Shown piece after piece: positions 9,386 through 17,753 of a stretch of 59,881 nucleotides of DNA. How positions within the stretch are numbered: position 1 is the first letter of the stretch; every line of letters starts with the position of its first letter. Below the pieces are notes generated by a model. It did no database searches. It worked only from the letters and a program-made list of their open reading frames with translations, and had not been told where the DNA came from. Position numbers and translations under genes: made by a program. The stretch covers positions 1-59,881 of the forward strand of contig CASFCZ010000061.1 of NCBI GenBank assembly GCA_949293325.1, given 5' to 3'. The DNA comes from an uncultured Eubacteriales bacterium. GTDB taxonomy: Bacteria; Bacillota; Clostridia; Lachnospirales; CAG-274.

Positions 9386-10435
9386 TCAGGATATGGGATC
9401 CATACCCTTAACTACTTCATTTAAAAATGGATAGCAGCTTCCATACCACCTGTGCATACCATCGCAAAGTTGCAACCGCAAATTATCAGAGCTGTTAAAA
9501 ATATCATATGCCCTTTTTGCAGTATCAAGCTGTCCGTAGACACCCTCAAGACCGCTTCTGCCGTTGAGAAGATCTCCCGAACCAAGTTCGATATACAAGG
9601 GTTTAGGAGCAGAAAGGGCAGCAAGCTCACCCATATCTGCAGTATTCCAAAAATCAGGTACAAAGTTACAACCGCATTTATTACTTTGCAGACAGGTATC
9701 CTTTTGACTATGGAAGTAGCCGCTCACCACAGCAATGTCCACTTTATCACTCATGGCAGCAAGCCACATAGAAAAGAGACCTCCGCCGGAAAAGCCACAC
9801 ACTCCAAGCTTTTCATATCTGTTTTCCTTAATTGGAAGGGCAAAATCCACAAGTTTTAAAAGCTCATAAAGAACCACACCCTGAAGGGAAAGTCCCAGTG
9901 CAACCAGAGTATTGTTAAGTATGTCACAGGCAGACCTTGCGGTAGGTTCTTCCAAAATGCCTATGGCACGTTCACCACTTCCCAGTATATCAGGACATAC
10001 AGCTATATATCCCTGCCTTACAAGCTCCAGACCATACTCACCATTGGTGTTTGGATCAGCTTCCCTGTCTTTTATATGATGTCCAACAATGCCCTCCTTA
10101 CCATATGAGCCGTGTCCGTGAAGTGCTATAAACACTTTGCCGCAACCCTCATCAGGTACAAGCACATACAATGGCATCTTCAGCTTTTTAGCAGTAGGCA
10201 GGATATATTTATCCCTGCGGTAACCTTCAAATTTTTCGCTTGATATAAGCTCTGCACCTGAGGTATCATCCTTTATTTTATTACAACCAAGCACATTAAA
10301 AAGACTTTTTCTTGTACTTTCTTTCCAAAGCTGAAAGCTTTCCGTATCCTTTGCATCAAAGGTGCATTTTTTTTCTGTTTTGCTGCAAAGGTCAAGCAGA
10401 AAATTTTCTCCGTTAATTTCACTTTCCGTATACAT
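9386..10435 (-). CDS. Alpha/beta-hydrolase, probable pectin-oligomer deacetylase (acetyl-xylan-esterase-like)
   Basis: A 349-residue cytoplasmic serine hydrolase with an extended N-terminal region before the fold. Visible elements are HGHGSYGKEG (about 106-115, oxyanion region), the nucleophile elbow GFSGGG (S216), a candidate acid D288 in GSGDLLNG and H328 in GMHRW. The layout resembles the large Abhydrolase_7/acetyl-xylan-esterase-like group found in plant-polysaccharide loci. Context (next to a pectinesterase) suggests removal of acetyl or methyl esters from galacturonate-containing oligosaccharides; this is inference. The ATG at 10435 is chosen because it overlaps the preceding stop as TGATG, with GGAG eight bases upstream; a TTG one codon earlier is possible. 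Confidence 0.8.
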   Translation of the reverse strand: MYTESEINGENFLLDLCSKTEKKCTFDAKDTESFQLWKESTRKSLFNVLGCNKIKDDTSGAELISSEKFEGYRRDKYILPTAKKLKMPLYVLVPDEGCGKVFIALHGHGSYGKEGIVGHHIKDREADPNTNGEYGLELVRQGYIAVCPDILGSGERAIGILEEPTARSACDILNNTLVALGLSLQGVVLYELLKLVDFALPIKENRYEKLGVCGFSGGGLFSMWLAAMSDKVDIAVVSGYFHSQKDTCLQSNKCGCNFVPDFWNTADMGELAALSAPKPLYIELGSGDLLNGRSGLEGVYGQLDTAKRAYDIFNSSDNLRLQLCDGMHRWYGSCYPFLNEVVKGMDPIS

Positions 10436-11394
10436 CAAACAAGCTCCTTATAATCTTTGATTTCAGGTATCCATCCCTCAAAAATCTTTTGAATACTATA
10501 CTCTGCCGCCTCATCTGATGTAAGTATCCTTGTCCATTCAGCCACAGCCGCCTCATTATACCCAGGGCCATTGCTGCCATACTGGGCATATCTTGCGGTT
10601 TTATGCCTGTCTGTATCATTCCACTTTGCAAAGCCTTCTCTTCTCATACATTTATCCAGCTCACAGTTGATAAACACTGTATTGGCATATTCCCTCCACG
10701 GCCTGCCAAGATAAACCGTACCTTCATCTGCTGTACCTGTAAGTTTACAGTCAACAAATACATATCCGTACCTGAGCTTGCTGGAGGTACAGGCAGCAGT
10801 CAGATAACATGACAACTCCCTGGGTCTTTGGAGTGCAAATATAGTACATTCTTCAAAAACAGCTACTGCACCTCCAAAAATAAAATCTACATCCCCTTCA
10901 ATATAACAATCCCTGAACATCTGTCTGTTTAATATATAGGGGTCAGCTTCTATCTCAGAATACACGGGACCTGTCAGAAGGGTATCTTGCTTTGCCACAA
11001 TACGACAATGATCTATTACTGCCCTGTCACAATCCAGGTAAAGTGCAACTGCCTGACCCACAACACTGCCAAGACCTGCACAGTTTTCAAAGGTAAGATT
11101 ATATGCCTGAAAACCCTTACCTTTGGAAGTAACCTTAACTGACGCTGTTTTAAAGGTACCCATTGGCTCTCCTGTTTCATCAGGCATTTTAGCTCCGTCA
11201 CAGTATCTGAGGACAGTTTTTTCCATGTCCTCACCTACAAGAGTTATATCAGGCTTGTCAATAACAAGCTTTTCGTTATATATACCGTTTTTAATATATA
11301 TTAAAGCCTGGCCTTCAGGTTTTACCGCATTAAGAGCCGAGGTCATATCCGAAAAATCACCACTGCCATCAATGGCAACTACATATCTTTGCAT
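10435..11394 (-). CDS. Pectinesterase (carbohydrate esterase family 8), probably cytoplasmic
   Basis: CE8 enzymes demethylate methyl-esterified galacturonate. In 319 residues the protein keeps the whole active site: Q114 in GQAVALYLD, Q136-D137 in AKQDTLL, catalytic D170 in GDVDFIFGGA and R231 in YLGRPWREYANTVF. There is no signal peptide when started at the ATG at 11394, which has GGAGG nine bases upstream; an upstream in-frame extension lacks a ribosome binding site. The stop overlaps the esterase start by one base. A demethylating enzyme inside the cell would act on short imported oligomers before the GH28 enzyme. Confidence 0.93.
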   Translation of the reverse strand: MQRYVVAIDGSGDFSDMTSALNAVKPEGQALIYIKNGIYNEKLVIDKPDITLVGEDMEKTVLRYCDGAKMPDETGEPMGTFKTASVKVTSKGKGFQAYNLTFENCAGLGSVVGQAVALYLDCDRAVIDHCRIVAKQDTLLTGPVYSEIEADPYILNRQMFRDCYIEGDVDFIFGGAVAVFEECTIFALQRPRELSCYLTAACTSSKLRYGYVFVDCKLTGTADEGTVYLGRPWREYANTVFINCELDKCMRREGFAKWNDTDRHKTARYAQYGSNGPGYNEAAVAEWTRILTSDEAAEYSIQKIFEGWIPEIKDYKELV

Positions 11395-11462
11395 AGCAGG
11401 ATTCCTCCACTTGAAAGTATAAGTAAATAATACCACTTAAATATTTGTTTGTCCATAAATAT

Positions 11463-13673
11463 TTATATTAAAAGGGTATCCTTATTTAAAATTCCTGCAT
11501 CCATACAGGCTGTATAGTAGGTAGTAACAGGAACCATAAGCTGAGCAAAGCCCTTTGTACCCGGACCATTACTCATAACGGTATCTCCAACCTGAAACTT
11601 ACTGCCGCCTTTGCCTCCGGTAATCCTGTTAACAACAAACTTAAGGGTAGGTATACCTGCCTCCAGATACTTAACATCTCCCGTAAGTTCATAGGCAATG
11701 GCAAGTGCCTCCATAATAATTGGGTTATTGCCAAACCGCTTAAGACTTGGCAGTTCCTTATAATAGAAAAGTCCGTTTTCAAGCCTTGCATTATCCATAA
11801 GATCATCCACTGCCCTGAGTATCATATCCCTGACCTTCTGCTGAGGTCTTACTCTGTAATACCTCATAAGGCTGCCTACTGCAACAGATATCATAAATAC
11901 AACCCTTATCTCCGTATTATCGGCATAAGGTGAAAGCCACAGGCCGTATTTTTTCTCCCAATCCTCAAAGTGGGATACAATCCAATCACATTTTTCAAGC
12001 CAGCTTTCGTCCCCTGTTTCTTTATAGAGAGCAACAAGGGTACGCATTGCCCAGCCTGTTTCCCTGGCATTAATCTCACCTCTGTTTTGAAACATAGGTG
12101 TTTCAAGAAGTCTAAGATCATTTTTTCCTATTTCAATGGCAGCATCAAAAGCATCTCTGTCACCTGTAAAATGATAGTAATCCAAAAGTCCCTCTACCCA
12201 TTGATGACTGCACTCTACCCTGCCGTTTTTACTATGTCCGTTGGTATGCTCCCACTGGCCATGATAAAGGAGAGGATTTGTACTATAGTGGCAAATATCC
12301 ACATCCAGCCAATGTCTTGTACTTACAAGCATATAATCAAGGAAACGTCTTTCGCCTGTCCTGACATAGAGCAGGGTGCAGGCATGACTGTAATCGTATT
12401 CATTGTTGGTCCATACAGGTTCACCGTTGCCTCTACCCTGGGATGTATAACCTACATCAGGGGAGTCGCCCCAGTTAAGCATACCATAACAGCGTGTATG
12501 CTCATCTGCTTTATCCTGAAGAAACATTTCCAGCCTTGTATGCTTTACGTCTGTGAAAATATCCTCAAAGACTCCGCTTTCCTTAAACACTTCTGTATCA
12601 GGTATCGGCTTGTTTGGCATCTGATACCTTGTACTTATATCATTGAGTACAGAAAGTTCCTCAAAGGGTTTATGGAAGTCAAAAAGTACTCTTTGCTCCC
12701 TTGCCATTCCTCCCTGCATTACTACTTTACCTATTCCCTCAGGCACAAGCTTAACGGTAAGTCCGTTTTTATCGGCCATAATTGCCTTGGGATAGTTCTG
12801 CTGAGCCTGATACACAGTGGCACAAAGTCCTGACTCCTCATCAGTACAATCTGCAAAAAAAGTTCCGTAAAAGACCTCTGCATTATGTTCATTTGCCTCA
12901 TATATAAGCAAATCCGCATCAATTATTTCCTTTACTTCACTACCATCTTCGCTGATGTTATATCTTGTTTTATAGTTGGAGATACCGGTAGCACATCTTC
13001 TGTTTAATTCATAAAGCTTATGATGCCTTATCTCAAGATTTTTAACTTCAAGTTCCTCCTCGGTGGTGTTAATAAGTCTGTAGGCAAGTTCCATCCGTGA
13101 AAGATCCTTATAGAAATAAAGTTTAATTTCGCCTGTATATACCTCCATATCGTGAAGAATATGTACACCATTTCCCTTAAAGACTGCACATACCTCACCA
13201 TTTTCTGTAAGCTTCCAATCCTTTATTTTAAAATCGTATGTATTACCATAGCCATCTGTAAGTACCGGAGCTGAAATATAGTTACTACCAAAGGTATTGC
13301 CATCGTATTTTATACTTTCAAAAAGGGTATTGAACTGCCTTGAAAGCTCTACGGAAACAGCCCCCGTATCTACAAAATCCTCTCCTGTTATTATCTCATT
13401 AAAGGCTGTATTGATATCATCTAACTTCAGGCTGTAATCCACTGCCTGCCGTGGTGGAAGGTCAGCCATAAACCTTACAAATATCCACTTTATACTTCCG
13501 TCAGGGTAAAACGCTGTTGCCTTTGCCTGGGTTGGAACAGCCTCACCCCTTTCGTTATATACCCTTACTCCATCACAACCTGTCAGTTGTCCTGCCTTTA
13601 ACGGCAAAGCAAGGGAACATGGTTCATTACCTACATGGGTACTGTAAATTTTTTCAAAATGCAGCTTGTACAT
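11463..13673 (-). CDS. PcRGLX/YetA-like protein (exo-rhamnogalacturonan-lyase-like)
   Basis: A 736-residue protein resembling the YetA / PcRGLX group, named after a fungal exo-acting rhamnogalacturonan I lyase. The N-terminal beta-rich domain opens with NEPCSLALPLKAGQL and FYPDGSIKWIFVRF, the middle is another beta domain, and the C-terminal third (about 440-730) is an (alpha/alpha)n barrel with aromatic and His-rich loops (YDYSHACTLLYVRTGERRFL, GQWEHTNGHSK, HQWVEGLLDYYHFTGDRDAF). B. subtilis yetA also lies in a rhamnogalacturonan locus. Activity is not proven for bacterial members. The ATG at 13673 has GGAGG eight bases upstream and lies inside the end of the MATE gene (20-nt overlap). No signal peptide. 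Confidence 0.8.
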   Translation of the reverse strand: MYKLHFEKIYSTHVGNEPCSLALPLKAGQLTGCDGVRVYNERGEAVPTQAKATAFYPDGSIKWIFVRFMADLPPRQAVDYSLKLDDINTAFNEIITGEDFVDTGAVSVELSRQFNTLFESIKYDGNTFGSNYISAPVLTDGYGNTYDFKIKDWKLTENGEVCAVFKGNGVHILHDMEVYTGEIKLYFYKDLSRMELAYRLINTTEEELEVKNLEIRHHKLYELNRRCATGISNYKTRYNISEDGSEVKEIIDADLLIYEANEHNAEVFYGTFFADCTDEESGLCATVYQAQQNYPKAIMADKNGLTVKLVPEGIGKVVMQGGMAREQRVLFDFHKPFEELSVLNDISTRYQMPNKPIPDTEVFKESGVFEDIFTDVKHTRLEMFLQDKADEHTRCYGMLNWGDSPDVGYTSQGRGNGEPVWTNNEYDYSHACTLLYVRTGERRFLDYMLVSTRHWLDVDICHYSTNPLLYHGQWEHTNGHSKNGRVECSHQWVEGLLDYYHFTGDRDAFDAAIEIGKNDLRLLETPMFQNRGEINARETGWAMRTLVALYKETGDESWLEKCDWIVSHFEDWEKKYGLWLSPYADNTEIRVVFMISVAVGSLMRYYRVRPQQKVRDMILRAVDDLMDNARLENGLFYYKELPSLKRFGNNPIIMEALAIAYELTGDVKYLEAGIPTLKFVVNRITGGKGGSKFQVGDTVMSNGPGTKGFAQLMVPVTTYYTACMDAGILNKDTLLI

Positions 13674-15093
13674 CCTTGACACCTCCGAATTTATCCTTAT
13701 TTTTTATTATATGTCTTAGTACAAATACACATATTGTTGACGACATTACGGCAACTAAAATATTGCTTACCATCATAACAATACCTACGCTTTCGCTTCC
13801 AAGTGTACTGAAATTCTGTAATGCCCACAGGACAGGTATCCTAAATATAAATACCCTTGAAAAATTGATTATCATAGATATCTTTGTATACCCGAAGCCG
13901 AAAAGCAAACTCATAACAGCGGCATTTATTCCAAGTGGAACACAGCCTCCGAAAGCATCATACATAAATACCTTAAGTATGGTTTGCCTGAACTCCTCAT
14001 TAAGTCCCTCTTTACTGTAGGCAAATACAAAACTTATCTGCTCTCTAAACAGCATAAGAAGTACCCAGCCTGTAAAGCCCCACAGACAGTTAATTACAAG
14101 TGCCTTTTTAAAGGCATCTATACTCCTGTCTATCTTACCTGCTCCCATATTCTGACTGATAACAGCAGCAGTACCATCCTGAAAGCCGTTATGTACAGTT
14201 GTAACGGCGCCGCTGATATTGTTTGATATTCCAAGAGCACCTACCGTAAGCTGTCCATACTCCTTACTCATGGCGTTAACCACCGTTTTGCCCATAGCAA
14301 ATGCTACCTTTTCCACCATAACAGGAAATGAAATATTAAGCATAGGCATTACAACATTCTTTTTAATAGTAACTGCATTAATGCTGAATCCAAATACATT
14401 ATCTCTTCCTGACAGGTTTTTAAAAGCTATTGCAAGCAATACACACTGGGATATCAGAGTAGCAACAGATATCATTGTAACACCTGCATTTAAAATATAG
14501 ATAAAAACGCCGGTCATGGAAAGTTTAAGCAAAATAATGCCCATATTAAGATACATAATTCTCTTTGAATTTCCCCTTGCTCTTTCAATGGCAATGTATA
14601 CATTATTGAAAAAGCCCACCACAGTAGCAGCCAGACTTATTACAAAATACCAAGCTCCTATAGTTATAAAATCCTCAGGAGTACCTGTTATACGTAGAAA
14701 AAATGGCACAAATGGCATACACAGCACAACGGCAACACCTATACAAAAGCATATCATTATAAGAGAGCTAAGGCGTTTTTTTACCATTTCATACTTTCCT
14801 GCACCGTAAGCCTCACTTATTTTAAGGCTGCTGCCTGCTGCAAGGCCCATACCAAGTGCAGATATCATGCTCTGTATCTGTGATAGATATGCAACTGCCG
14901 AAACGGCCTGAGCACTTATATGGGACGCCATCATTGTATCCAATATAGTAAAAATATGGTTTACTATCTGATATATGGCAAGGGGCATACACACAGTTAA
15001 TATAACCTGCCACATATTACCGCTTAGGGCAAACTCACGGAATTTTCTGTCCTTTTCCGAAAGCTTGATGCCTATTTTTTTATCAGATGCCAA
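13654..15093 (-). CDS. MATE-family transporter (multidrug/metabolite efflux type)
   Basis: A 479-residue integral membrane protein with about twelve helices in the two-bundle MATE arrangement; the repeat hallmark is seen in ILDTMMASHISAQAVSAVAYL and GALGISNNISGAVTTVHNGF. Such proteins exchange H+ or Na+ for cationic or other organic solutes, generally outward. Translation most likely starts at TTG 15093, eight bases after GGAGG; a longer in-frame form has no ribosome binding site. Its 3' end overlaps the PcRGLX-like gene by 20 nt, so it appears to be part of the pectin operon, which otherwise has no transporter within the window. Its substrate is unknown; drug efflux remains the default. Confidence 0.88.
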   Translation of the reverse strand: MASDKKIGIKLSEKDRKFREFALSGNMWQVILTVCMPLAIYQIVNHIFTILDTMMASHISAQAVSAVAYLSQIQSMISALGMGLAAGSSLKISEAYGAGKYEMVKKRLSSLIMICFCIGVAVVLCMPFVPFFLRITGTPEDFITIGAWYFVISLAATVVGFFNNVYIAIERARGNSKRIMYLNMGIILLKLSMTGVFIYILNAGVTMISVATLISQCVLLAIAFKNLSGRDNVFGFSINAVTIKKNVVMPMLNISFPVMVEKVAFAMGKTVVNAMSKEYGQLTVGALGISNNISGAVTTVHNGFQDGTAAVISQNMGAGKIDRSIDAFKKALVINCLWGFTGWVLLMLFREQISFVFAYSKEGLNEEFRQTILKVFMYDAFGGCVPLGINAAVMSLLFGFGYTKISMIINFSRVFIFRIPVLWALQNFSTLGSESVGIVMMVSNILVAVMSSTICVFVLRHIIKNKDKFGGVKDVQAAF

Positions 15094-15182
15094 TATTACC
15101 GCCTCCTTATGCTCTATAATATAACAAGAAAACAGTAAATTCCTCTGATTATTTGCCACATTTCAAACAGATTACATATTTT

Positions 15183-15734
15183 TTATGCTTCTGTAAAAAA
15201 GCTTACAGCTTTATCAAGGTTACAGACAACATTATCATCTTCAAGGACAGGTCTTTTGTCAGTACCAATATAGCATACTGTCCTGTATTCCCTTACATTA
15301 AGTTCCTTCATCAGTATTCTGCTTGTCTGCTCTACCCCTGATGTATTTATGGTGCTTCCCCCACCGTTTAAAAGTACAAGTCCCTTTTTTTCCTTTATAT
15401 TTATTTCTATATTTCTTATATATTTTTGAGAACAAAAAAGCTGTATTCTTGACATTAAACTCAGAAACGAACCTGTAAACTGGGAAAAGTAAAGGGGAGA
15501 GGCAAGTATAAGCCTGTCACAGGCAATCATATACTGATATATTTCCGTCATATCATCCTCAATGGCACACCTGTCTGATGAGTGACACACCCTGCAATCT
15601 GTACAGGGACTTACATTGGCATAATATGTATCAACCTGCCTGTACTCTCCATTATATCTACTTAATATATAATTTATCATACTTACAGTCTCCCCGTTTT
15701 TATTGGGCGAACCGTTTATTATCAAAGTCTTCAT
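15183..15734 (-). CDS. Iron-sulfur flavoprotein / NADPH-dependent FMN reductase family
   Basis: A 183-residue flavodoxin-fold protein. The FMN phosphate loop is INGSPNKNGETVSM near the N-terminus and ASPLYFSQFTGSFL is the second flavin contact. Between them CTDCRVCHSSDRC gives C-x2-C-x2-C-x5-C, the compact [4Fe-4S] motif of archaeal/clostridial Isf proteins, which shuttle electrons between ferredoxin and acceptors such as peroxide or oxygen. The second ATG (15734) is chosen because GGAGG lies seven bases upstream, while the first ATG touches it. It is transcribed in the same direction as the MATE gene 89 nt away and may share its message. An inverted repeat lies in its promoter. Confidence 0.88.
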   Translation of the reverse strand: MKTLIINGSPNKNGETVSMINYILSRYNGEYRQVDTYYANVSPCTDCRVCHSSDRCAIEDDMTEIYQYMIACDRLILASPLYFSQFTGSFLSLMSRIQLFCSQKYIRNIEINIKEKKGLVLLNGGGSTINTSGVEQTSRILMKELNVREYRTVCYIGTDKRPVLEDDNVVCNLDKAVSFFTEA

Positions 15735-15754
15735 GTCCATACCTCCGTAATGTC

Positions 15755-15783
15755 ATTATACTATAGCCCCAACAGGGGAGCAA
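15755..15783 (-). promoter_or_regulatory. Promoter of the flavoprotein gene with an inverted repeat in the spacer
   Basis: Minus-strand -10 TATAAT (15755-15760) and a weak -35 TTGCTC (15778-15783), 17 nt apart. The spacer contains CCCC-tgtt-GGGG (15767-15778 region), a candidate operator; the poor -35 together with a spacer palindrome is what activator- or repressor-controlled promoters often look like. Confidence 0.5.
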
Positions 15784-15792
15784 GTAACCTTT

Positions 15793-15822
15793 TTGAAACT
15801 GCGGAATAAATTGCAGTATAAC
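15793..15822 (+). promoter_or_regulatory. Sigma-A type promoter of the 179-residue gene
   Basis: -35 TTGAAA (15793-15798) and -10 TATAAC (15817-15822) with an 18-nt spacer, followed by AGGAGG and the ATG at 15841. It diverges from the flavoprotein promoter. Confidence 0.6.
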
Positions 15823-15840
15823 ACTTTCAGGAGGCCAAAA

Positions 15841-16380
15841 ATGAATTTTCATATAATTCAATCACCGATTTTGACAAAAAGCAATGTATATAAATCGGTT
15901 ATTATTCAGGAAACGCCGGAAAATACACCCCTTTATGACAGTGATGGTGGTAAAAGCACCGATACTCCCTCTCAGATGTCAGGAAACGAAATGTATTTTA
16001 ATGATATAAATCTGTTAAAGGAACTTTATACCGAACTTAATACCTTTTTACTGCCCTTTGTTGCAGAGGTGATTGATAACTATGACTATAACGACAGTCC
16101 GATTTACGATGAGGAAGGAATAAGTCGTGAAACCCTCGCTCAGCTTGTATCCCGCGTACTTGATCTGGCATCAGAGCACACTGATGATGTGGAAGAAATA
16201 AGGCTTGAGATAAACACCAGAGAAATAAACGGCGGCTGGAACAGAAATCAGCTTTTAAATTCTCTGACAGAATCACTTATACTCAATGATATATTCATGT
16301 ACAGGCGTCCACGCCGCCGCAGAATATATGAGTCCTATTCCTTTAAAAACGGCAGTTACAATGGTTTAAATTACAAATAA
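15841..16380 (+). CDS. Acidic hypothetical protein with basic C-terminal patch
   Basis: A 179-residue soluble protein I cannot assign. The first ~50 residues look disordered (Ser/Thr/Pro-rich), the middle (about 50-140) is predicted helical and strongly acidic (LKELYTELNTFLLPFVAEVI, DEEGISRETLAQLVSRVLDL), and the end has the basic stretch RRPRRRRIYESYSF. No signal peptide or membrane helix. The ATG at 15841 has AGGAGG six bases upstream; an in-frame start 48 nt earlier lacks one. It has its own promoter and ends in a bidirectional terminator, so it is a single-gene unit. Confidence 0.75.
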   Translation: MNFHIIQSPILTKSNVYKSVIIQETPENTPLYDSDGGKSTDTPSQMSGNEMYFNDINLLKELYTELNTFLLPFVAEVIDNYDYNDSPIYDEEGISRETLAQLVSRVLDLASEHTDDVEEIRLEINTREINGGWNRNQLLNSLTESLILNDIFMYRRPRRRRIYESYSFKNGSYNGLNYK

Positions 16381-16406
16381 ATTTAAGTTTCTTAGTGTCT
16401 GAAAAA

Positions 16407-16443
16407 GGGCTATTGCAAAGAATAAAACCATTTGCAATAGCCC
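16407..16443. terminator. Strong bidirectional terminator between convergent genes
   Basis: A perfect 13-bp stem GGGCTATTGCAAA/TTTGCAATAGCCC with an 11-nt loop. It is flanked by AAAAA on the left (T-run for the minus strand) and ATTTTTAT on the right, 26 nt after the plus-strand stop and 8 nt after the minus-strand stop. Confidence 0.9.
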
Positions 16444-16451
16444 ATCAATTT

Positions 16452-17543
16452 TTATATTGACCTGTCAAGTTCTCCGTAAAGAGAGCAGAAAAATCCCATA
16501 TCCTTACCCGTAACTATTCTTACATAAGCATTTAAAACATATGGCAGAAGCAGCTTTTTCTTTACCCTTATACCAACTGCATCAAACACCTCAAAAAGAT
16601 CCTCCTCCAACAGTTGAGGAATGTAGTTTCTTAAGCTTCTGTCATATTTAAACAAAGCATTAACCCTTTTAATTTGCCCGTCACCGCTTCTGTCCACCCT
16701 GTCAGGATATCCCAGAGCAAGGAGGGTTTCATTATGATTAAACAAAGGTGCAAGGGAAATTATATGTCCATCCTCAGTATCCCTTAATATACCATAGGAA
16801 TTCGTATTCCTGGTCCTGTTGTCAATGAGTGCATCAAAAACAAGCATCCTTATATAATCCGGAATAATATGGGGAGCAAACCTATAAAGTCTGTTCACAA
16901 TTTGAATATAGTCCATTCTTTCATCTATAAATCCACTTGCGGCTTCAAAATTAACAGAAGCATTATCTGTAAAATCTTTGGACTTAACAGAACCTCTGCC
17001 TTTGACACATTCCGATATGGATATACCCATCTTCCTTCCAAGGTTACTTGCAAAAACCTCAGAGAATCTTTCATTATCACTGACTCTCTTATAAAGCCAC
17101 CACTCTCCCTTTATCTTTTTCCAGCACTTTTCGCAAAAGCCGGTGTTGGTAAGTTCAGGCGTTCTTGTTCCTGCATAGTTTTTCTCAGGGTCAAGTCTTC
17201 CCATTTCTCCCTTCATTGCAAGGTCAGCAAACTTGTCGTCTGTAAACCTTATATCTTCATAGCATAATTTACTTTCTACGGGTTTCACCCAATAATTGTC
17301 TGTTATCTTAGCAGCATTGACACTAAGGGCAATGCCCGTCTGATTGATATACTTAAGGTGTAATATATTTCTAAGTTTATCTGCATTCATCCTATTTGTA
17401 CATAAAGCTCTTCCCGTCACCCATCCCATAAAATCCTTTTTATTAATCAGATACAGAGGGCAGAGCCTTTCGTTAAGTATATTCAGTCTGTTATTTTCCC
17501 ATTTTGCAACAATTGCATTACCACTCATGACAAAGTAATCCAT
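16452..17543 (-). CDS. HipA-like kinase-fold protein, probably catalytically dead
   Basis: A 363-residue protein matching the clostridial HipA-like family: LSVNAAKITDNYWVKP (74-88) equals the family N-terminal LS..D.YWVKP block, TPELTNTGFCEKCW (128-141) the ELTT.G...K.W block, K152 in WLYKR is the expected ATP lysine, and RFSEVFASNLGRKMGI (159-174) follows. In the C-terminal catalytic block, family members have N-T-D-R-H-x-x-N-F-G; here 242-251 read NRTRNTNSYG, so the catalytic Asp is T244 and the His is N246. The metal-binding Asp of APLFDNG is N269 in APLFNHNE. This suggests a pseudokinase. No HipB-type antitoxin gene is adjacent. It diverges from the 1078-residue protein gene. Confidence 0.75.
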   Translation of the reverse strand: MDYFVMSGNAIVAKWENNRLNILNERLCPLYLINKKDFMGWVTGRALCTNRMNADKLRNILHLKYINQTGIALSVNAAKITDNYWVKPVESKLCYEDIRFTDDKFADLAMKGEMGRLDPEKNYAGTRTPELTNTGFCEKCWKKIKGEWWLYKRVSDNERFSEVFASNLGRKMGISISECVKGRGSVKSKDFTDNASVNFEAASGFIDERMDYIQIVNRLYRFAPHIIPDYIRMLVFDALIDNRTRNTNSYGILRDTEDGHIISLAPLFNHNETLLALGYPDRVDRSGDGQIKRVNALFKYDRSLRNYIPQLLEEDLFEVFDAVGIRVKKKLLLPYVLNAYVRIVTGKDMGFFCSLYGELDRSI

Positions 17544-17585
17544 TATTTTTCCCCTTATCGTACAAATATTATAATTTTACATATT

Positions 17586-17614
17586 ATTATATAACATATT
17601 TATCTCCGTGTCAT
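17586..17614 (-). promoter_or_regulatory. Sigma-A type promoter of the HipA-like gene
   Basis: Minus-strand -35 ATGACA (17609-17614) and a perfect -10 TATAAT (17586-17591), spacer 17 nt, about 45 nt before the start codon. AAGGGG precedes the ATG. Confidence 0.7.
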
Positions 17615-17682
17615 CAGAATAATTAAACAAGCTTCAAAGGTAATAAATAACTTAACTACATAAGTCTTAATAATTTATTGGA

Positions 17683-17711
17683 TTTACAAGAAAATATTCC
17701 TATGTTACAAT
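17683..17711 (+). promoter_or_regulatory. Sigma-A type promoter of the 1078-residue protein gene
   Basis: -35 TTTACA (17683-17688) and -10 TACAAT (17706-17711), one mismatch each, spacer exactly 17 nt. The start codon follows at 17754 after AAGGAAGTG. Confidence 0.7.
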
Positions 17712-17753
17712 ATTTAATATAAACTACTATGCATACTGAAAGGAAGTGACATT

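Noticed and set aside
11970-12833. 287-codon open frame opposite the PcRGLX-like gene
   Set aside because: Shadow of the real gene; no translation signals.
16452-17543. HipBA toxin-antitoxin module
   Set aside because: No HipB-like helix-turn-helix gene is adjacent and the kinase residues are substituted.
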